Below are positions 1-5,737 of a stretch of 6,469 nucleotides of DNA, in pieces (position 1 is the stretch's first letter; each line of letters begins with the position of its first letter). The notes beneath the pieces are model-generated. The model worked only from the letters and a program-made list of their open reading frames with translations. It was not told where the DNA came from and did not search any database. The stretch comes from SAR324 cluster bacterium (GTDB lineage: Bacteria; SAR324; JACQKK01), in assembly GCA_027296185.1 (NCBI GenBank), contig JAPUJL010000088.1, forward strand, positions 1 through 6,469, written 5' to 3'. The translations under genes and the position numbers were made by a program.

Positions 1-21
1 GTTCCCCGGCCGGTGGCATGA
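1..21 (+). CDS. C-terminal end of an upstream gene (partial)
   Basis: Frame 1 reads six codons (VPRPVA) and then stops with TGA at 19-21. The next open frame begins with ATG at 23, one base after this stop, the tight spacing expected inside an operon. That spacing is the only reason to think the frame is coding. Six residues are too few to identify a family, so no function can be given. Confidence 0.3.
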   Translation, partial: VPRPVA

Positions 22-22
22 G

Positions 23-241
23 ATGAGACTCCCGGCGCCAAGAATTCCGGTCCGGCGGAAAATCAATTACCGGTTGCTGCTGGAAACCATCCGCGGCTAC
101 CGGGAAGAGGCGGCGGGCGCCGAGACCCTGGACCGGCGGGTGGTGCTGACCCGGCTCATGGGCCAGTTCGGCGTGGACGAGGAGGAGTTGGCCCTGCGGG
201 GCTTCGACCGGGCCTACCGCCTGATCGTCGAGGGGGTGTGA
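23..241 (+). CDS. Small hypothetical protein, 72 aa
   Basis: A 72-residue protein I do not recognise. The first dozen residues are basic and proline-rich (MRLPAPRIPVRRK). The rest looks helical and highly charged, with alternating Arg/Lys and Glu/Asp, and has no cysteines, membrane segment or signal peptide. It is probably a soluble cytoplasmic all-alpha domain. Its stop codon TGA (239-241) overlaps the GTG start of the next gene in a GTGA junction, so the two are almost certainly translated together, which supports it being real. There is no clear Shine-Dalgarno sequence before its ATG, but the putative upstream stop lies just before it, which would allow reinitiation. The coupling suggests a role linked to the nucleotidyltransferase, perhaps as partner or substrate; this is inference. 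Confidence 0.6.
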   Translation: MRLPAPRIPVRRKINYRLLLETIRGYREEAAGAETLDRRVVLTRLMGQFGVDEEELALRGFDRAYRLIVEGV

Positions 242-897
242 ACGTGGGTCCGCACGTGGTGCTGCTGGGGGCGGGTCACGGACGCCGCATGGGCGGACCG
301 AAGGTGCTCACCCGCCACGGGGGCCGGACGTTTCTCGAGCGCATCCTCGCCCGCTGCGCCGAGAGCGCCTCGCCGGTCACGCTGACCGTCGATCCGCGGT
401 TCCGGGCGGAAGTGGAGGCGCTGCTGGAAACCTGCGCGCCGCCCAAACCCACCCTGGCCGAGGCGGACGGCACCCGGCCCATGCTCGATTCGGTTCAGGC
501 TGCCCTCGCGGCCGCCCAGATGGCCGCCCAGACGGCCGCGCAGACCGATGCCGCTCTCGACGCCCAAGCCCAAGTTGCAGCACCGTGGGCCGGGGGCTTC
601 TGGCTCTGGCCGGTCGACGCGCCGTTCATCTCGCCGGAGGGGTGGGCGCGCGCCCGGGAGGCCGCGGCAGGGGAGCCCGATGCGGTGTGGAAGCTCCGCG
701 CCGGCGGGAAGACCGGTCATCCGATCTGGTTTCCCGCCTGGTCCGTGCCGCGGATTCTGGCCGGGGCATGGGCCGATGGGCTGCTGGGCTTCCTGGCGGA
801 ATTTTCGGAGCGCATCCGCTTCCTCCCCTTGGAGGAGGAACTCCTCGCCGATTTCAATACCCCCGAACGGCTGGCGGAGGTTCCCCCCGGCCGGTAA
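238..897 (+). CDS. MobA/MocA-like nucleotidyltransferase, 219 aa
   Basis: A cytoplasmic NTP-transferase of the MobA-like fold. Residues 9-22 form the nucleotide-binding loop LLGAGHGRRMGGPK, matching the family pattern LAAGxSxRMGxxK. Residues 125-130 (PVDAPF) match the metal-binding PxDxP motif, GHP at 160-162 matches the GHP motif of molybdopterin cytidylyltransferase relatives, and DFNTPE near 205-210 matches their closing D(I/F)NTPED motif. The family transfers a nucleotide from NTP to a cofactor or sugar phosphate; the substrate here cannot be read from sequence, so naming it mocA would be unsafe. The start is GTG at 238, which overlaps the previous stop and follows a purine-rich GAGGGGG. 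Residues 88-115 are an unusual Ala/Gln-rich stretch placed before the PVD strand. Length is normal for the family (about 190-220). Confidence 0.82.
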   Translation: MNVGPHVVLLGAGHGRRMGGPKVLTRHGGRTFLERILARCAESASPVTLTVDPRFRAEVEALLETCAPPKPTLAEADGTRPMLDSVQAALAAAQMAAQTAAQTDAALDAQAQVAAPWAGGFWLWPVDAPFISPEGWARAREAAAGEPDAVWKLRAGGKTGHPIWFPAWSVPRILAGAWADGLLGFLAEFSERIRFLPLEEELLADFNTPERLAEVPPGR

Positions 898-933
898 CCG
901 GCCAGCGGCTATCCAGAGCCCATCTCATTCGCC

Positions 934-1542
934 ATGCACGAGCCACCCACCCTGGACCAAATTCGAGCCGCGCTGACCGCCCGCCAGCCGCGCCGCGCTC
1001 CGTTCCAGGGCGGCCCCCAGTGCGCATCGGTGGCGTTGGTGCTGGCGGGGCGGCCCGCCGGCCTGCGCCTGGCCATGATCCGGCGCGCGGAGCGAGCCGA
1101 CGACCCCTGGTCGGGGCACATGGCCTTGCCCGGCGGCCGGGCGGACGAGAGCGATCCCGGACCCGAGGCGGTAGCGGAGCGGGAAACCCGCGAGGAGGTG
1201 GGGATCGGCCTCACCCGGGAACACCTGCTGGCAACCCTGGACGAGCTGCCCGTCATTCGAGCGGGGGTGGATACCGGGATCGTGCTGTCGCCGGTAGTGT
1301 ACTATCTCGGGGAGCGGGAGCCACCCTTCCAGCTCAACGGGGAGGTGGCCGAAGCCTTCTGGGTGCCCCTCGAGCACTTGCTCGATCCGGCTCAAGCCAC
1401 CGGCCTGGTTTTGCAGCGCGGCGGCCAGCGGCTGGAGTATCCCGGAATCGAATTCCAGGGCGACATCATCTGGGGCCTGACCTACCGCGTCCTCGGGGCC
1501 TTCTTCGAGTTGCTGGGCCGCAGCCTTCCGGCAAATTCCTAG
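934..1542 (+). CDS. Nudix hydrolase, CoA-pyrophosphatase-like, 202 aa
   Basis: A Nudix enzyme resembling the coenzyme A diphosphatase group (NUDT7/YeaB type), which cleaves CoA or related dinucleotides into phosphopantetheine and 3',5'-ADP. Residues 58-69 (PWSGHMALPGGR) fit the GxxxFPGG signature that precedes the Nudix box in this group, and residues 83-91 (RETREEVGI) are the metal-binding core REUxEExGU. As in YeaB-type proteins, the acidic residue after the PGG turn is D74, one residue displaced from the classic Nudix pattern. The N-terminal 25 residues form a leader helix typical of the group. It lies 36 bases after the nucleotidyltransferase and probably shares its transcript, though no good ribosome binding site is visible before its ATG. 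The exact substrate remains uncertain. Confidence 0.85.
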   Translation: MHEPPTLDQIRAALTARQPRRAPFQGGPQCASVALVLAGRPAGLRLAMIRRAERADDPWSGHMALPGGRADESDPGPEAVAERETREEVGIGLTREHLLATLDELPVIRAGVDTGIVLSPVVYYLGEREPPFQLNGEVAEAFWVPLEHLLDPAQATGLVLQRGGQRLEYPGIEFQGDIIWGLTYRVLGAFFELLGRSLPANS

Positions 1543-1556
1543 TCTCTAGCCCCTAG
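1539..1556. repeat. Three CTAG-headed 7-base repeats at convergent gene ends
   Basis: CTAG occurs at 1539-1542, 1546-1549 and 1553-1556, giving three direct 7-base units: CTAGTCT, CTAGCCC and CTAGTCC. The first unit supplies the TAG stop of the rightward Nudix gene and the third supplies, on the other strand, the TAG stop of the leftward carbamoyltransferase homologue. CTAG is usually a scarce tetranucleotide in bacterial genomes, so three in 18 bases is notable. No hairpin with a T-tract is present, so this is not an ordinary intrinsic terminator. Confidence 0.7.
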
Positions 1557-3502
1557 TCCTCGCCGGGGGGCGGGGGCAGCTTGTGCGATGCTCCGGCCCC
1601 GTGCCAGCCCCGGGCGGCGACCCAGAAGCTCTCCCTCGAGCGCCGCCATGCCGTCAGCCGCGCGGCGAGGTTGCCCAATGGCGCCGCGCCTTTCGCGAGT
1701 GCGTCGCCGATCCGATTCAGGGGCAGCCCCCACCGCGCTGCGGTCAGCCACCGGACGGCCGCCGCCGGATCGCGAGCCGCCGGGGACGCCAGGGGCGGGA
1801 GATCGTCGCTTTGGTAGAGAATGAAGGTGCCCATGGCGAGCGCCTCGAGCTCCCGGACGCCCAGCAGCCCATAGACCGCCGCGGGAGAACGGGCGGACCG
1901 CCCTTGCCGCTCCGCAAGCGGCTCGGCCCGCACCATCGGCAGTCCCGAGCGCCGCTGGAGGGCGCTCAACAGCCGGTGGATGCCCGGCAGCCGTCGTGGC
2001 GTCACCCGCAGCACCATCGCCGGTCCGCGGCCGGTTAGGGGAGCGCGGATCCGGCGGGGAGTGCCGGGCTGCGGCGTTTCCTCGCTCCGCCCCGCCTCGT
2101 TCCAGAAGGAGAGCACGGGCCCGGCCACGGGAGCGGAGCCGAAGGGTGGTGTGGCCTCCGGGTCGAAGTACCGGTCGGCCTCGTCGCCCAAAACGAACAG
2201 GGTCAGGGGCGCCGGAACGGCGCCGGATTCCAGCGGATCGGTCAACGAGTCCAGCGCTTCCCGGCCCAGCATGGACAGGCGGTTGCGGTGGCCGGCGGGG
2301 CCGATCCCGCTTTCCTCCCGGTCCTGAAACCAGCCCACCCGGTTCCGGTGGAGCAGCAGTTCCGCGCCCCGGGAGGGAATCATGTCCGCGGGCAAGTCCT
2401 CCGCCGGAATTCCCGATTCCTGCAGGAAATCCTCCAGGCTCAGGTTGGAGTGGGCCGCCCCCAGGTAGGGATAGTCCACATCCGGGTGGGGCGCGCCCGG
2501 TTCCGCTTCCGTATCGAACCAGTCCGCCAGTGCCGCCCCGAGTGCCAGCGCGGCGGCGCCCCGTTGGGGATGCACCCACGCCCGCTCGAACAGGGGGTCC
2601 TCCGGCAGCAACCGGTGGCGGGCCATCTCGAAGGCAAAATCGCCCCCCAGGCACACCCCTTCCACGCCCATGGAGCGCATGGTGTGCACGATTACGTGGC
2701 TCAGCAGGAAGCGGAGCACCGCCCCCATGGAGCGGGCCACATCCGCGGCGAGGCGATCCACTTGACCCGCCGAAGGCCGCGGCACGGCCTGGGTCTGTTC
2801 CAGCCAGTCGGCCGCCGAGGTGGGCGATGCCGGCGATCCGGTGGCCTTGAGCAGGAAGGAGCCGTCGGGGCGCAACTCGGCCAGGGCCTCCAGCAGCGGC
2901 CGGGAGTAGCGGGGGGCGCCGTAGGCCCCCAGGTAGGCCAACTCGTAGGCGAAGCGGCCGGGAGTCAGGCGCAGGAAATGGCCGAACACGTCCAGCAGAA
3001 AAGCCGGGCTGTGGGGCCCCGGCAGGCTCTGCACCAGCCCCACGCGGCTCCCCTGTCCGCGAAACGCATACACGCCGCTGTCCGCGCCTTCTCCCGCGAA
3101 GAGGATCGTCGCGGCGGAGCGTAGCGGAGACCCCAGAAAGGTGGCTGCGGCCAGGGATTCCAGCGCCCCGCGGCGGTAGAGGGGCCGCCTTCGCAGGGCC
3201 GCATCGACTCGGGCCAGGGAGCCGCGGGTCCCGCCGGTCCAGTCCCGGCCGGCGTATCCGCCCCGTCCCGGCTCGGGCCGGTAGCGGGGAACCGGACGGA
3301 GGTTGCCGCAGACCACGATCCGGTCGATCTGCTCCGCGTCCACGTGACCGGCAGCCAGGCATTCGATGGCGGCGTCGCGGGGAAACCCTTCCCCTCCGCG
3401 GCTCTCCGCCAGTGGAGCCTCCACGCATCCCAGCACTTTGCCGTCACCCACCAGCGCCGCTCCGCCGGATCGGCCCTGTCTCGCGACAGCCAGGATGTTC
3501 AT
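1553..3502 (-). CDS. Carbamoyltransferase-family homologue lacking active-site motifs, 649 aa
   Basis: Resembles the NodU/TobZ/CmcH O-carbamoyltransferase family, which normally makes carbamoyl-adenylate in a C-terminal YrdC-like domain and transfers the carbamoyl group in an N-terminal Kae1-like domain holding a metal. Family landmarks remain: MNILAV and AALV at the N-terminus, FPRDAAIECL at 40-49, the GSP segment at 124-126, YLGAYGAPRY at 190-199, LGALA-type glycine/alanine turns near 285 and 321, YPYLG at 344-348, VGWFQ at 389-393, and the SGLP and ALAMGTFIL elements at 519-562. The expected catalytic residues are replaced: HDAS is RSGG (11-14), the HHxxH ligands are lost (113-117), DG is AG (136-137), the GDxG aspartate is A316, GPRALG is GPAG, and LNTSFN is VRAEPL (524-529). 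A tail of about 85 residues follows. The ATG at 3502 follows the family start; the frame stays open upstream but only in antisense-type sequence. GGAG lies 12 bases before the ATG. Probably a pseudoenzyme or neofunctionalised protein. Confidence 0.82.
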   Translation of the reverse strand: MNILAVARQGRSGGAALVGDGKVLGCVEAPLAESRGGEGFPRDAAIECLAAGHVDAEQIDRIVVCGNLRPVPRYRPEPGRGGYAGRDWTGGTRGSLARVDAALRRRPLYRRGALESLAAATFLGSPLRSAATILFAGEGADSGVYAFRGQGSRVGLVQSLPGPHSPAFLLDVFGHFLRLTPGRFAYELAYLGAYGAPRYSRPLLEALAELRPDGSFLLKATGSPASPTSAADWLEQTQAVPRPSAGQVDRLAADVARSMGAVLRFLLSHVIVHTMRSMGVEGVCLGGDFAFEMARHRLLPEDPLFERAWVHPQRGAAALALGAALADWFDTEAEPGAPHPDVDYPYLGAAHSNLSLEDFLQESGIPAEDLPADMIPSRGAELLLHRNRVGWFQDREESGIGPAGHRNRLSMLGREALDSLTDPLESGAVPAPLTLFVLGDEADRYFDPEATPPFGSAPVAGPVLSFWNEAGRSEETPQPGTPRRIRAPLTGRGPAMVLRVTPRRLPGIHRLLSALQRRSGLPMVRAEPLAERQGRSARSPAAVYGLLGVRELEALAMGTFILYQSDDLPPLASPAARDPAAAVRWLTAARWGLPLNRIGDALAKGAAPLGNLAARLTAWRRSRESFWVAARGWHGAGASHKLPPPPGED

Positions 3503-3536
3503 CTTCCGTTTGCGCTCCGGCGCGGGGGAGGCGGGT

Positions 3537-4319
3537 TCAGCGCGGGCCGCCGGGGGCCGCTCCGGACGCCCGCGCGCGGATCGTGCGCAGGCTCGCACCG
3601 TAGTGATAGCGGATCGCTTCCCGCGGATAGCGGGAGGCGGTTCCCACTGGACAAGCCTCGCGGGCCAGGCAGCGCTCCCCGCAGGATCCGTCGCTCTGCC
3701 GGTACGCCATGCAGTCGCCCCAGCGGAACCCGGCAACATCCACCGCCTGGACGGGGCAGATCCGGACGCACGGTGCGTCGCAGGCGGCGCAGGGCGCTTC
3801 GGGCAGCCACTCGGTCGGCGGGTAAGGCGTGGCGGTGAGGATCGCCGCCCGCCACGCGAACCAGGGCCCGTGCGACCCGTCGATGGGAATCCCGAAGGGC
3901 CGGGTTTGCAGGGCTGGGACACTTTCGATCAGCCCCAGAAAGGGAAGCAGTTGCCGATCGTGGGTGAAAGGGTAAGCCGCCACGGCCGCCGGATCCGCGG
4001 CCCGCAATCCCTCGATCAGGGGCTCGACAACCCGCTCCGTGTACCGGTCCAGGGGATTCTCTTCGGGCCGGGGCGGCGCCGATCGGGCGGCCCGGAAATT
4101 CGACCAGAAGCGGCCGCCCCCGGAACCCAGCAGGACGGCCCGGCGGTAATCGGGGTGCAGCTCGGCCGGGGCACGGGCCATCGCCCCACCGGAGCCGGAG
4201 CGTCCGGCGTAATAGGGGTCGATCCGCTCCCGCTCCACGACCCACACGACGGTCAGCCCCAACTCGTCCGCGGCTTGCCGGAACGGTTCCCACTCCCCCG
4301 TCGAGGCGGCTGAGCCCAT
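3537..4319 (-). CDS. MMACHC/QueG-like protein with C-terminal 4Fe-4S ferredoxin-type domain, 260 aa
   Basis: A cytoplasmic protein with two parts. The N-terminal 170 residues resemble the cobalamin-binding MMACHC fold: HDRQLLPF at 120-127 and PIDGSHGPWFAWR at 145-157, the latter like the GGWFAxR segment of that family. The C-terminal part has eight cysteines: C177, C180, C184, C188 followed by Pro, C203, C213, C217 and C223 followed by Pro. This is the number needed for two 4Fe-4S clusters. The ending CLAREACPVG...YPREAIRYHYGASL resembles uncharacterised proteobacterial ferredoxin-like proteins related to COG1600, which also contains epoxyqueuosine reductase QueG. The QueG catalytic Asp motif is not evident, so tRNA modification is not claimed. 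It lies 34 bases upstream of the carbamoyltransferase homologue on the same strand, probably in one transcript. Redox or corrinoid chemistry is inferred from the fold. Confidence 0.72.
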   Translation of the reverse strand: MGSAASTGEWEPFRQAADELGLTVVWVVERERIDPYYAGRSGSGGAMARAPAELHPDYRRAVLLGSGGGRFWSNFRAARSAPPRPEENPLDRYTERVVEPLIEGLRAADPAAVAAYPFTHDRQLLPFLGLIESVPALQTRPFGIPIDGSHGPWFAWRAAILTATPYPPTEWLPEAPCAACDAPCVRICPVQAVDVAGFRWGDCMAYRQSDGSCGERCLAREACPVGTASRYPREAIRYHYGASLRTIRARASGAAPGGPR

Positions 4320-4329
4320 CGGTTCTGTC

Positions 4330-4406
4330 CGTTAGGGCGGGGACGGCGCTTCTCCGGCGCCGAGGCTGTCCTTTCGCCGGGAGTTAGGCCTTCCGCGGGA
4401 GTTAGG
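4330..4406. repeat. Direct repeat of CGGGAGTTAGG with an intervening hairpin
   Basis: CGGGAGTTAGG occurs at 4378-4388 and again at 4396-4406, an 18-base period. A shorter copy, GTTAGG, lies at 4331-4336. The second full copy contains, on the minus strand, the TAA stop of the LysM/SPOR gene. Between them CGGCGC (4344-4349) and GCGCCG (4357-4362) can form a 6-base stem with a 7-base loop, but no T-tract follows on the minus strand. The stretch covers nearly all of the gap between the LysM/SPOR gene and the MMACHC-like gene. Confidence 0.55.
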
Positions 4407-5442
4407 AGCTCGGTGCGCGAGTCTTGAAGCGCTGCCCGGGCAGAGTCTCGGCAAAGTTCTTCAGTTCGACGATACGCGCACGGGAAAGCTGAGGCCAGCG
4501 CTCCCGGTGTTCCTGAAGCACCTCGTCGGCTTGCTCGGCGGTCTCGAAGAACCCGATCCGCGTGCGGTAGACGAACCGCGCCGCGTGGCCGCCGCGCCCC
4601 TGAGCGATGTAGACGAAATCACCCAGACCGGCAGCCTGGCGCAGTTCCTCCAGCGCCTCCCCGTGGGTTCCCCGTTGGGGCAGCTCGATGACCCAGGGCC
4701 TTGTCCGCTGGGCGCCGAAATCCAGCAGCTCCCCACGCAGCTCCCGGTCGGAGGGCACCACCACCCAGTAGTCCCTGGGGTACTGGGGCATTTCGGAGTA
4801 CCGCGCCACGATCGCGCGGGCGGCGGAATCGGCTTCCTGCTGGGTCTCGAAGAACCCGACCCGCACCCGGTAGGCAGGCTCCCCATCCTCCTCGATCCGG
4901 TAGAGGTAGCCGTAGTCCCCGTCGGAGAGCAACGTCTTGACGATGCCCAGGGCCTCGGGCAGGCGGCGGGCAGGCACGGTCATCAGCTGCACGGCGAACT
5001 TCTTCTTCACGGGGCCGGAAGTTTCCACCGGCGGTGCGGCGCGCACCCGGAGTTCCTCGCCCGTCTCGATCAACACCTTCCACTGGCCGGACTCCTCGGC
5101 GAGGAATGCATAGTCGATCTTGTCCTTGTTCTGCACCATGATGGTGCGCCATTCCCAGGGTTCGTCCACCAGGTTGCCCTGCCGGGCGATGGACCACAGG
5201 TTGTCGCCCTCCTGCACCCGGTAGGTGCGCTCGCCCTCGCCGGCGGGGGGCTCGGCGCCCGGCTCCTCCTCCCGGTAGGATTCGACGAACTGTTCCATCC
5301 CCGCCATCCGGCCGTCGAAGCCGTCCTGGCTCAGGTACCAGAGAGCCGCCGCCACGCCAAGGAACACCACCACAAATCCGATCCCGCCCCAGAGCAGGGC
5401 GGGGTTGATCCGGCGTTTCCGCTTGCCTTCATTCGCAGCCAT
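4402..5442 (-). CDS. Membrane-anchored LysM protein with two SPOR-like repeats, 346 aa
   Basis: A bitopic inner-membrane protein with its body in the periplasm. Residues 7-11 (KRKRR) form a cytoplasmic basic anchor and residues 14-37 are a single membrane helix. An acidic, Pro/Glu-rich linker (54-72) leads to a LysM module at about 73-133 (YRVQEGDNLWSIARQ, then an IMVQNKDKI segment), which binds peptidoglycan sugar strands. Two related repeats follow at about 147-232 and 248-330. Both contain the same core, YRVRVGFFETQQEAD (191-205) and YRTRIGFFETAEQAD (292-306), which is typical of SPOR domains that bind denuded glycan, often at the septum. Start choice: ATG at 5442 has an AGGAGG ladder at 5449-5458, whereas an in-frame start 102 bases upstream has none and adds a low-complexity leader. 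Likely role: envelope or division-site organisation. Confidence 0.85.
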   Translation of the reverse strand: MAANEGKRKRRINPALLWGGIGFVVVFLGVAAALWYLSQDGFDGRMAGMEQFVESYREEEPGAEPPAGEGERTYRVQEGDNLWSIARQGNLVDEPWEWRTIMVQNKDKIDYAFLAEESGQWKVLIETGEELRVRAAPPVETSGPVKKKFAVQLMTVPARRLPEALGIVKTLLSDGDYGYLYRIEEDGEPAYRVRVGFFETQQEADSAARAIVARYSEMPQYPRDYWVVVPSDRELRGELLDFGAQRTRPWVIELPQRGTHGEALEELRQAAGLGDFVYIAQGRGGHAARFVYRTRIGFFETAEQADEVLQEHRERWPQLSRARIVELKNFAETLPGQRFKTRAPSS

Positions 5443-5448
5443 AGGGTG

Positions 5449-5458
5449 CCCTCCTCCT
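5449..5458 (-). promoter_or_regulatory. Ribosome binding site of the LysM/SPOR gene
   Basis: On the minus strand this reads AGGAGGAGGG, two overlapping Shine-Dalgarno cores 6-10 bases before the ATG at 5442. It is the strongest ribosome binding site in the window and decides the start of this gene. Confidence 0.8.
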
Positions 5459-5472
5459 GAGGCGCTTCCCGC

Positions 5473-5542
5473 TCCCGGGAATCCGGGACACGGTGCGGGG
5501 GGTTGTGTGGCGGATGGAGCACGGCGCCGTACCGCACGGCGC
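5473..5542 (-). promoter_or_regulatory. Two hairpins in the leader of the LysM/SPOR gene
   Basis: TCCCGG (5473-5478) pairs with CCGGGA (5483-5488) around a GAAT loop. GCGCCGT (5524-5530) pairs with ACGGCGC (5536-5542) around a five-base loop. Both lie within 100 bases upstream of the LysM/SPOR start, where a promoter or leader RNA is expected. They could be operator palindromes or RNA stems. I see no convincing -10/-35 pair here; TTGACG on the minus strand at 5574-5569 has no good -10 partner. Confidence 0.35.
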
Positions 5543-5580
5543 AAGCACCGGCGGCCATCTCACCACGGCGTCAAGGTGGG

Positions 5581-5620
5581 AAAAAATCGAGGGTCCGGCA
5601 CGCCGTTCTTCCATGAACCC
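5581..5620 (-). terminator. Possible intrinsic terminator of the small-protein pair
   Basis: On the minus strand GGGTTC (5620-5615) can pair with GGACCC (5596-5591), with one G-U pair. An inner CGGC/GCCG mini-stem sits in the loop, and a run of six T follows at 5586-5581 after a four-base spacer. The position, between the small-protein pair and the LysM/SPOR gene, suits a terminator, but the stem is short and the loop large. Confidence 0.35.
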
Positions 5621-5667
5621 CTGCCGATCGGGTCTGCGGCGCCATTTCCCTGGCACCGGCTCCGGAC

Positions 5668-5710
5668 GGCGGTTCGCTTCGCCGCCCGAGTCGCGGGGCT
5701 AGCGCCCCGC
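5668..5710. repeat. Pair of GC-rich stem-loops downstream of the small-protein pair
   Basis: GCGGGGC (5693-5699) and GCCCCGC (5704-5710) form a perfect 7-base stem with a TAGC loop. GGCGG (5668-5672) and CCGCC (5682-5686) form a second stem. They lie 28 and 52 bases past the stop of the 50-residue gene. They have no adjoining T-tract and may protect the 3' end of the message or be a REP-like element. Confidence 0.5.
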
Positions 5711-5737
5711 ACGCACTGCTTCGCGCCGCAAGGGCGC

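Noticed and set aside
238..897. Naming the nucleotidyltransferase mobA, mocA or ispD
   Set aside because: The fold motifs are shared by all of these and no molybdenum or isoprenoid gene is nearby to choose between them.
585..1556. Rightward 323-codon frame across the nucleotidyltransferase and Nudix genes
   Set aside because: Overlaps two genes with clear catalytic motifs in another frame; its own translation is Arg/Gly/Pro-rich.
1539..3428. Long minus-strand frame of 629 codons overlapping the carbamoyltransferase gene
   Set aside because: Its translation is Arg/Gly/Pro-rich low complexity with no family features, and it is out of frame with a well-supported gene. It is a GC-driven shadow.
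3503..3922. N-terminal extension of the carbamoyltransferase frame by 140 codons
   Set aside because: The extension overlaps the MMACHC-like gene in another frame, is low complexity, and the family N-terminus begins exactly at the ATG at 3502.
2288..4313. Rightward frames of 278 and 315 codons antisense to the carbamoyltransferase and MMACHC-like genes
   Set aside because: Antisense to strongly supported genes, no ribosome binding sites and no recognisable domains.
3537..4319. Calling the iron-sulfur protein epoxyqueuosine reductase (queG)
   Set aside because: The cysteine spacing and N-terminal region do not match QueG well enough, and the GPWFAWR segment points rather to an MMACHC-like protein.
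4507..5460. Rightward 317-codon frame opposite the LysM/SPOR gene
   Set aside because: An antisense mirror of a gene with clear LysM and SPOR motifs; the His/Gly/Leu composition is typical of such shadows.
5443..5544. 34-codon extension of the LysM/SPOR protein
   Set aside because: The strong ribosome binding site at 5449-5458 and the basic-plus-membrane anchor directly after it place the start at 5442; the extension is Arg/Pro/Gly filler.
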